Of a stretch of DNA of 64,000 nt, positions 56,589 to 64,000 are shown piece after piece. The notes below the pieces were generated by a model. That model was not told the DNA's origin and made no database searches. It saw only the letters and a list, made by a program, of their open reading frames with translations. A program made the translations under genes and the position numbers. Every line of letters begins with the position of its first letter. Within the stretch, counting starts at the first letter, position 1. Source of the DNA: Anomaloglossus baeobatrachus (lineage: Eukaryota > Chordata > Amphibia > Anura > Aromobatidae); contig NC_134357.1 in NCBI RefSeq assembly GCF_048569485.1, positions 333,116,742 to 333,180,741 on the forward strand, read 5' to 3'.

Positions 56589-57560
56589 AGGCCGCTTTAC
56601 ACGCTGCGATCTCGCTAGTGAGATCGCTAGCGTGTGTACCCGCCCCCATCGTTTGTGCATCACGGGCAAATCACTGCCGGTGGCGCACAAAATCACGCGG
56701 ACCCGTCACACTACTTACCTGCCTAGCGATGTCGCTGTGAACGGCGAACCGCCTCCATTCTAAGGGGGCGGTTCGTTCGGCGTCACAGCGACGTCACTAA
56801 GCGGCCGCCCAATAGAAGAGGAGGGGCAGAGATGAGCGGGACGTAACATCCCGCCCACCTCCTTCCTTCCTCATTGCCAGCGGCCGCAGGTAAGGTGATG
56901 TTCCTCGTTCCTGCGGCGTCACACATAGCGATGTATGCTGCCGCAGGAACAACGGACAACATCGTACCTGCAGCAGCAACGATAATTGGGAATACCTGTA
57001 CGCAACCTCAGATCCTCACAAGATCTCCTTCTCTACTCCTCTCTTATCTCCTCTTCCCACAATCGCGTACAAGATTTCTCCCATGCCTCCCCCATACTCT
57101 GGAACGCTCTACCTCAGCATATCAGACAAGAGGAACCTCAAGACCCACCTCTTCCAACAAGCCTACAACCTACAATAGCCCTCAGTCCAGTACCCCACTG
57201 CGCAACCAGCTCTGTCCTCACCTATTGTACCATCACCCATTCCCTGTAGACTGTGAGCCCTCGCGGGCAGGGTCCTCTCTCCTCCTATACCAGTCTGTTT
57301 TGTACTGTTAATGATTGTTGTACGTATACCCTCTTTCACTTGTAAAGCGCCATGGAATAAATGGCGCTATAATAATAAATAATAATAATAATAATAGGGG
57401 GCATGTCACCGATTAGCGATTTTGATAGTTTTTGCGCCGATTCAAAATCGCTCATAGGTGTCACATGCAACGACATCGCTAACGCGGCCGGATGTGCATC
57501 ACAAATTCCGTGACCCCAACGATATCGCTTTAGCGATGTCATAGTGTGTAAAGCGGCCTT
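56589..57560. mobile_element. MITE split by an L2-like LINE end, in LPIN3 intron
   Basis: Ends GGCCGCTTTACACGCTGCGA and CATAGTGTGTAAAGCGGCC are inverted. The left body (GGGGGCGGTTCGTTCGGCGTC, CCTCCTTCCTTCCTCATTGC, GCAACGATAATTGGGAATA, in parts) is a close relative of 25347-25906. It stops at about 56995 and resumes at about 57397 after the LINE insert. Confidence 0.8.
56998..57396 (+). repeat. L2/CR1-like LINE 3' end
   Basis: The + strand carries the last codons of an ORF2-like protein (DLLLYSSLISSSHNRVQDFS, ASPILWNALPQHIR, then a frame change before KTHLFQQAYNL), the 3' module CTGTGAGCCCTCGCGGGCAG and GTAAAGCGCCATGGAATAAA, and a terminal (AAT)n run. It is 5'-truncated. Exact clade is uncertain. 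Confidence 0.75.
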
Positions 57561-58211
57561 TAGGGTATCATCACCCTTTCTCAAGATGTGCCGAATTCTT
57601 AGGCAGTTTGTGTTCCTAGGGCAAAATGGGCCAAAAAAAAAAAGATTTAAAAAAAGCCCTCCAATGAAGTTTTTTTTTTAACTAAACCTGTGTATATGTT
57701 TATGTAGTGTCAGTGTATTAATATACTCACCTACCTGTGCCTTCAACAGTATCAGGCTTCGGATTTGATCCGGCAGCCTGCTGCCCAGTCAGGTTCGGTC
57801 GCTAACCTGGTTCTGAACACTTTGTTTGTGCGTTCATTATCTTTCTGCCAACAAGTATTTCCAATGCTGTAACTCAGTCTGACCTATCACCCAGTGGGTG
57901 TAAAGATTTAAAGCTTCCCTGGGCATCTACTCCCCGTTGGTGATATTTCTGAACGGGACCCTGCTTGGAACTACAGCCTGTTGGCTTAGTGTATCTCCTG
58001 GCAGATTATTACTTATGGTTTACCTTATTTTTATTCTGCACCTTCCCCTGGATGCTTAACAAGATAAGTCGAACACTCGATGGCTGCTTAGTAAACAAAG
58101 GTCCAAGCGGTCATCTGAGTTATTCAGTTAGGGTTGCTTCAATCTGCGCAGGGGCCTTTAGAGACTCCGCAGCTGGGACCTCTAGTCTGTACAAGAACTG
58201 GGTGGGTCAGG
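57561..58211 (-). other. LPIN3 intron sequence
   Basis: No lipin exon or repeat recognised between the MITE and the chromovirus LTR. Confidence 0.5.
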
Positions 58212-58763
58212 TGTTACGAGGGGGACCCGGGGAAGCGTGCCAAGATGGGAAATGGACTGCTTCCGCCGGTCAAGGTCCACTGTGCGGTGTAAGGGACCGC
58301 CGCTATGGTGGGTGAAGAGTGAGCGGGTTGCTGCTAGCGATCGTCTGGAATGTCACAGACGATCTATGTACACCGATCTGCCCTAACCCGTGAGGGTTGT
58401 ATGGCACAGATCTCACGGCTCGGTGTACCTGTTGCACGGGGAAGCACAGAGGTGCCCACGCACGTGTGCCAGTGGAAGTCACGAGAATATGGCACGAGGG
58501 TAGCACAGAGGTGCCCACGCACGTGTGCTTTCAATAACCAGGTGAGTCCAATGGAGACTTGAGGAGCTCACCTGGGACAGGAACACGGCCTGTTGACGGG
58601 GGTACTGCCGGAGCAGCAAGGCAGGAACACGGCCTGCAAACGAGGTACTGCCGGAGCAGCAAGGGCCAAGCCCACAAGAGACAGTAATGCCTGAGCAGTG
58701 GCGTGGCAGCACGCTGCCAGACATCCAAACATAGAAGGACGGTCGCGCGCCGCCATGATGGCA
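58212..58763 (-). mobile_element. Chromovirus 3' LTR
   Basis: Left border TGTTACGAGGGGGACC is identical to that of the right LTR, offset 5254 bp. The right border is approximate (about 58763, TGCCATC on the coding strand) because the other LTR leaves the window. Confidence 0.8.
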
Positions 58764-58773
58764 GGGGGAGCTT

Positions 58774-61700
58774 TTAAGGAGGTGCAGCTCCACCCGAGGG
58801 CGGGCGCGAGGCGGAGATGACGGACTTGACCCAATCAGGGTCCACGACGTCCCAGCCTGGCCAGTCAGGATTCACCACGTCACCAGCCTTGTCATCAAGC
58901 CGTGTGACGTCAGTGAGCGAATCAGGACCCACCACGCATTGCACATGCTCACCCTCCTGCCTCTGGGAAATAGAGGCGGGAGCCTCGGTCTCACAATGTG
59001 CAGAGATAACGGGAATCTCACTGCTTCCCTGAGCAGTAAACCTCTGCACATTGCGCAGCCTCGCAGACCTTCGGGGCCGCTGAGCAGGAGAGTCTGCGGC
59101 AGGCCAGGAATGGGAGACCGCTTCACTCCTTGTAACAGGAGAACCACTAGGTGTCACCCTTCTGCTGCCTCTCTGAGAAGGTATCTCCTGCACACTGCGC
59201 AGTCTGGCTGACCTTCGGCGCTGCTGAGCAGGAGTGCTCGTGGCAGGCAAGGAATGGGAGACTGCCTCAGTCCTTGCCTCAGGAGAGCCACGAGATGTAA
59301 CATTACCCCCCCGTCTAGGCCCCCCCCCCTGTCCGTGCTCGAAGGCCGCTATCAAACCCGGGGCAGGGATATGATCCTCCAACTCCCAGGATCTATGCTC
59401 CGGACCACGGCCGGCCCACTCCACGAGGTAGTACCTCTTGCCCTGTATGACTTTTGTCTCCACAAGTTTTGCCACCTCAGGGTCGTCGGACGGGGAGTCG
59501 GTTTGAGCCGGCAGGGACCCCGAGAATTTATTAAGTCGTACGGGTTTCAGGAGGGACACGTGAAAGGTGTTGGCTATAGCCCAGCGTGGAGGGAGCTGGA
59601 GTCGATATGCCACTGGGTTTACCTGCTGTAGTACTTTAAACGGACCCAGATACCTAGGGGCGAATTTGGCTGCCTGTACCCGTAGGTTAACATTCTTAGA
59701 GGACAGCCATACTAGGTCACCAGGGGCGAAGGATGGTGCAGGGCGGCGGCGAACATCAGCCGTTGTCACCATCCGGTCTTTAGCCCTTTTAAGAGCCTCT
59801 TGGGTGTCATCCCAGATCTCCCGGGCCTTGGTCTCCCAATCCTCCACTCTAGTATCGGGTGACGTAATGGGCATCGGAACCGGGATTCTGGGATGTTGTC
59901 CGTTATTGAGTAGGAACGGAGTCTGGCCAGAGGATTCATGGACCGAATTGTTAATGGCAAATTCGGCCCAAGGAAGGAGGTTAGCCCAGTTGTCGTGGTG
60001 CGCGGATATAAAATGGCGGAGGTAAGTTACCAAGGTCTGATTAGTCCTCTCCACTAGTCCATTGGTCTCGGGATGGTATGCGGAGGAGATGTTCAGCTCT
60101 ATCTGCAGGAGCTTACAGAGCTCTCTCCAGAAGCGAGACGCGAACTGGGGACCCCGGTCGCTCACCACCTTGTCAGGCATGCCATGCAACCTAAATACAT
60201 GCCGAATGAACAAGGTGGCGAGAGCACGTGACGTCGGGAGTCGTGGGAGAGGCACCAAGTGGACCATTTTAGCTCAGTGGTCCGTGATGACCCATACGAC
60301 CCTGTGCCCTGCTGACTTGGGCAGATCTCCCAGGAAGTCCATCCCTACCACTTCCCAGGGACGATCCGGCACTGGCAGTGGGTGAAGAAGACCTGCCGGT
60401 CTCTGCCGGGACGGCTTATTCCGAGCACACGACATACAGGCTCCCACATATTCCTGTATGTCCTGGGGTAGTCTCGGCCACCAATAATGCCTGGTCACCA
60501 GGTCTCTGGTCCTTTTGACCCCGAAGTGACCCCCGACCTTGGAGGCATGGGCCCACGATAGCACCTCGTTCCGTAGTTCAGGGGGAACGAGGGTTTTGCC
60601 AGGTGGCACCTGGTCCAAAGAAGTGGGAGTGACCATCCTCAAGCTGTCCGGGGGTAGTATAAGACGAGGCTCCTCCTCGTCCTCCTCCAACACAACCATA
60701 CAACGTGACAAGGCATCGGCCCGTACGTTCTTCTCACCGGCCAGGTGGCGGATAATAAAGCGGAACCGGGAGAAGAATAAAGACCAACGGGCCTGCCTTG
60801 GGTTCAGGCGTTGTGCTGTCTGGAGGTATGTGAGGTTTTTGTGGTCAGAAAAAACCTCAAATGGATGCTTCGCACCCTCCAGGAGATGCCGCCATTCCTG
60901 GAATGCTAGTTTCATCGCCAGTAACTCCCTATCCCCTATGGAGTAGTTCCTCTCGGCCGGAGAAAAGGTCTTGGAGAAAAAGAAACACGGATGTTTCCTT
61001 CCTCGTTCGTTTTTCTGGTACAGGACTGCACCTGCACCGACCGAAGAGGCGTCTACCTCCAGTAGGAAGGGTTTGGAGATGTCTGGACGATGAAGGATGG
61101 GAGCTCTGGAGAAGTGAGTTTTGAGAGTGTGAAATGCCTCTACCGTTTCCCGTGTCCATGCTTTGGGATTAGCGCCCTTGCGGGTAAGGGCAATGATGGG
61201 TGCTGCCACCGTCGAGAAGTTGGGAATGAACTGGCGATAATAATTGATAAACCCCAAGAATCGCTGGATCGCCTTCAGCGAGCGGAGCTCAGGCCAGTTC
61301 ATCACTGTCTCCAACTTCCCCGGATCCATTGCTAACCCCTGACTGGACACTATGTACCCCAGGAACGGCAAGGATTCCTGCTCAAAAACGCACTTTTCCA
61401 GCTTAGCATATAACGAATGGGTGCGGAGCCTCTTAAGTACTCGGATGACATCCCTCCGATGGGTGGTAAGATCGGGGGAGAAGATAAGAATGTCATCCAG
61501 GTATGCAACCACGGAAAGATACAAATCCCGGAAAATGTCATTCACAAAGTCTTGAAATACGGCGGGGGCATTGCAGAGTCCGAAGGGCATTACTAGATAC
61601 TCGTAGTGACCGTCCCTGGTGTTAAAGGCGGTCTTCCACTCATCGCCCTTTCGGACTCGCACTAGATTATACGCCCCGCGTAGATCCAGCTTTGTGAAGA

Positions 61701-62634
61701 CCTTTGCCCCGCGGAATCGATCAAATAGCTCAGTAATGAGGGTCAAAGGGTATTTGTTCTTGATTGTGATTGCATTTAATCCCCTGTAATCGATACAGGG
61801 GCGCAGATCCCCTTCCTTCTTCTGCACAAAAAAGAACCCTGCACCAGCCGGTGAAATAGACTTGCGAATGAACCCCTTCGCCAGGCTGTCCTGAATATAT
61901 TTGGACATAGCCTCCGTCTCTGGAGCAGAGAGTGGATACACTCTGCCCCTGGGGGGCTCGGAGCCTGGCTTCAGGTCTATTCGGCAATCATATGGCCGGT
62001 GGGGAGGAAGAGTATCTGCGGCCCTTTTGGAAAAGACATCCCTGTAGGCCTTATAAGGTGTCGGTAAACCCGGCCCCTCAGTATTCCCTGAGGACCCAAC
62101 CGACCTAATGGTAGCGGGTGGTTCGGTAGTCACGAGGTGCTCTCTACAGGATCCTGCCCAGGATGAGATCTCCCCTGTTGCCCAGTTGAGTATAGGAGCA
62201 TGCTGTCTCAACCAGGGAAGGCCCAGTAGGATCTCATCCGTCCCCCCTGGAAGCACCAGGAAGGACACCTGCTCATGGTGTCCCGGTGGTACATCCATCC
62301 TGAGAGGGATGGTGATCTGGGTGATAGGATCGAGTAGTATGGACCCGTCGACTACCCGGACCCTGAGTGGCTTGGGCAACAGAACCAGGGGAACTGAGTA
62401 TCGGGTTGCCAGGGAGGTCGAGATGAAATTGCCTTCAGCGCCTGAGTCCAAGCAAGCCAGGGCAGAGAAGAGAGTAGTGCCGAACTGCAACTGGGCGCTG
62501 ATAGTCAACCTAGAGGGAGAAGTAGCGTCTAGAGTCCCCCCTCTGATAGAAACTAGACGCTGTCTTTTCCCGACGGTTTGGGACATCGGGTAGCTATGTG
62601 TCCCCTCTGCCCACAGGAAAAGCAGATGACACAA
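58774..62634 (-). mobile_element. Chromovirus pol region: protease, reverse transcriptase, RNase H, integrase, chromodomain
   Basis: Recognisable parts in order: protease (ALACLDSGAEGNFIS), reverse transcriptase (DLRPCIDYRGLNAI, FGLCNAPAVFQ, VVAYLDDILIFS), RNase H (LEVDASSVGAGAVLYQ), integrase zinc region and core (HYWWPRLPQDIQEYV; SDRGPQFASRFWRELC; SAYHPETNGLVERTNQ) and a chromodomain (VIQGKRYYLVEWAGRG ... SWELEDHI). About one break. gag and pol overlap by some 80 bases in different frames, as expected where the family uses frameshifting. Confidence 0.92.
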
Positions 62635-63440
62635 GACCGAGAACCTGGGGCAGAGGAGACCACCTTGGACACCTCCATTGACTCCACGGCGTCGCCTACA
62701 GGACTGGCTGGGGGACCTGTCTGATGGAAGACGGGAGTCAGACGCTTTTTAGGCCGAGAAGACGTGGGTGCTGAAGAGACCTCGAGCCTTCGCTCCGCCT
62801 GGCGGATGTCTATGCGAGAGGCAACCTGAATCAAGGACTCTAAAGTGGCAGGCACCTCACGTGTGGCCAATGCGTCTTTGACAAACCCTGCCAGGCCCTC
62901 CCAAAACACAGGGACAAGGACCTTATCCGGCCAGTCCAGCTCTGCGGCCAGTGTCCTAAAGTGTACAGCAAAGTCCCCGACTGAAGCAGACCCTTGCCGA
63001 AGTCGTAGGAGGCGCAGCGCGGAATCGTGGGTGACTTGAGGCCCGAGGAACACCATTCTCATGGCCCCAAGATAAGCTGCTAAGTTATTCACCACACGAT
63101 CTCCGCGCTCCCACAACGGCGTGGACCACTTCAGCGCTCTCCCTGTGAGCAGGGACTGGACGAAGGCTACCTTCGCCTTCTCGGTAGCGTAAAGAGTCGC
63201 GGACAGCTCTAAGTAGGTGGTAACCTGGTTTATAAAACCACGGCACTCAGAGCTGTTGCCGCTAAAGCGCTCTGGAAGCGCAAGGCGAGGAGACCTTCCG
63301 CCCAATAGCACAGCCTGGGTAGCCGCCTGGGTGGCGACTGTCGTCAGAGTAGTCTTATCGGAGGAAGACTGCTCCACTGCTGCCAATCGTGACTCCAACT
63401 GCTGCACATAACGCAGCAACTGCTGCTGCTCTTCAGCCAT
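62553..63440 (-). mobile_element. Chromovirus gag with zinc knuckle
   Basis: 295 codons starting MAEEQQQLLRYVQQLESRL (coiled-coil start), a gag core (ALPERFSGNSSECRGFINQV, TGRALKWSTPLWERG, LRLRQGSASVGDFAVHFRTL) and a CCHC knuckle CFSCGQRGHIATRC near the end. The core resembles the retrotransposon gag family (also found in the PEG10/RTL host genes). Confidence 0.92.
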
Positions 63441-63465
63441 AGCCAGACCTTTGGCGCGACCGTAA

Positions 63466-64000
63466 TGTTACGAGGGGGACCCGGGGAAGCGTTCCAAGAT
63501 GGGAAATGGACTGCTTCCGCCGGTCAAGGTCCACTGTGCGGTGTAAGGGACCGCCGCTATGGTGGGTGAAGAGTGAGCGGGTTGCTGCTAGCGATCGTCT
63601 GGAATGTCACAGACGATCTATGTACACCGATCTGCCCTAACCCGTGAGGGTTGTATGGCACAGATCTCACGGCTCGGTGTACCTGTTGCACGGGGAAGCA
63701 CAGAGGTGCCCACGCACATGTGCCAGTGGAAGTCACGAGAATATGGCACGAGGGTAGCACAGAGGTGCCCACGCACGTGTGCTTTCAATAACCAGGTGAG
63801 TCCAATGGAGACTTGAGGAGCTCACCTGGGACAGGAACACGGCCTGTTGACGGGGGTACTGCCGGAGCAGCAAGGCAGGAACACGGCCTGCAAACGAGGT
63901 ACTGCCGGAGCAGCAAGGGCCAAGCCCACAATAGACAGTAATGCCTGAGCAGTGGCGTGGCAGCACGCTGCCAGACATCCAAACATAGAAGGACGGTCGC
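63466..64000 (-). mobile_element. Chromovirus 5' LTR, partial
   Basis: Continues past the window. The primer-binding region on its left (coding strand TTACGGTCGCGCCAAAGG) matches no tRNA I recall. Confidence 0.88.

Larger units (their letters stand above)
58212..64000 (-). mobile_element. Chromovirus (Ty3/Gypsy) in LPIN3 intron, cut by window edge
   Basis: Reads right to left: 5' LTR (63466 to beyond the edge), gag (63440-62553), pol (62634-58774) with a C-terminal chromodomain, 3' LTR (58212 to about 58763). The visible 535 bp of the two LTRs differ at about three positions, so the insertion is recent. The element looks nearly whole, with about one break in the coding region. The chromodomain places it with the vertebrate chromoviruses (sushi/Amn type). 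It lies antisense to nothing here: it runs in the same direction as LPIN3. Confidence 0.93.

Noticed and set aside
25347-57560. CRISPR-like arrays suggested by recurring short GC-rich words
   Set aside because: The words belong to dispersed MITE copies kilobases apart, not to regularly spaced repeats, and the DNA is vertebrate.

Overview
The window looks like nuclear DNA of an amphibian, most likely a frog. Two host genes are recognisable, an EMILIN3 orthologue (+ strand, about 35.2-43.3 kb) and the 3' half of LPIN3 (- strand, about 52.0-56.3 kb, continuing past the right edge). They lie tail to tail, the arrangement I recall for human 20q12. The rest is dense in mobile DNA: Tc1/mariner, hAT-like, TTA- and TTAA-flanked palindromic MITEs, L2-like LINE tails, Penelope-like inverted repeats and several LTR elements. 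This repeat profile, with vertebrate genes and large introns, is why I suggest an anuran; no species can be named from sequence alone. There are no bacterial features, CRISPR arrays or rRNA genes.

Layout. 1-2760: left-running LTR element, cut by the window edge. 2763-4245: GACA-type satellite, a Tc1-like fragment and AT repeats. 4251-7393: a Tc1-like element split by a younger DD37E element. 7.8-15.3 kb: MITEs, minisatellites and a Penelope-like palindrome. 16.2-18.2 kb: a rearranged intronless retrocopy of a DEPDC7-like mRNA, bounded by 17-bp direct repeats and carrying a 371-codon open frame. 22.4-24.7 kb: a short non-autonomous LTR element with near-identical LTRs. 25.3-33.8 kb: MITEs, a minisatellite split by a solo LTR, and another LTR-like block. 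35.2-43.3 kb: EMILIN3, whose last intron holds a 2.3 kb hAT-like element with a MITE inside. 43.3-52 kb: intergenic MITEs and inverted repeats. 52-64 kb: LPIN3 exons; its upstream intron holds a MITE split by an L2-like LINE end, and a young chromovirus (Ty3/Gypsy) that runs off the right edge.

The two host genes work separately: EMILIN3 is a secreted extracellular-matrix glycoprotein, LPIN3 an intracellular phosphatidate phosphatase. I found no new multi-gene system. The most unusual items are the DEPDC7-like composite retrocopy, whose reading frame is finished by its own target-site duplication, and two separate palindromes carrying hammerhead-ribozyme-like cores. Exon borders and protein names come from reading the sequence and from memory of the families, not from searches.
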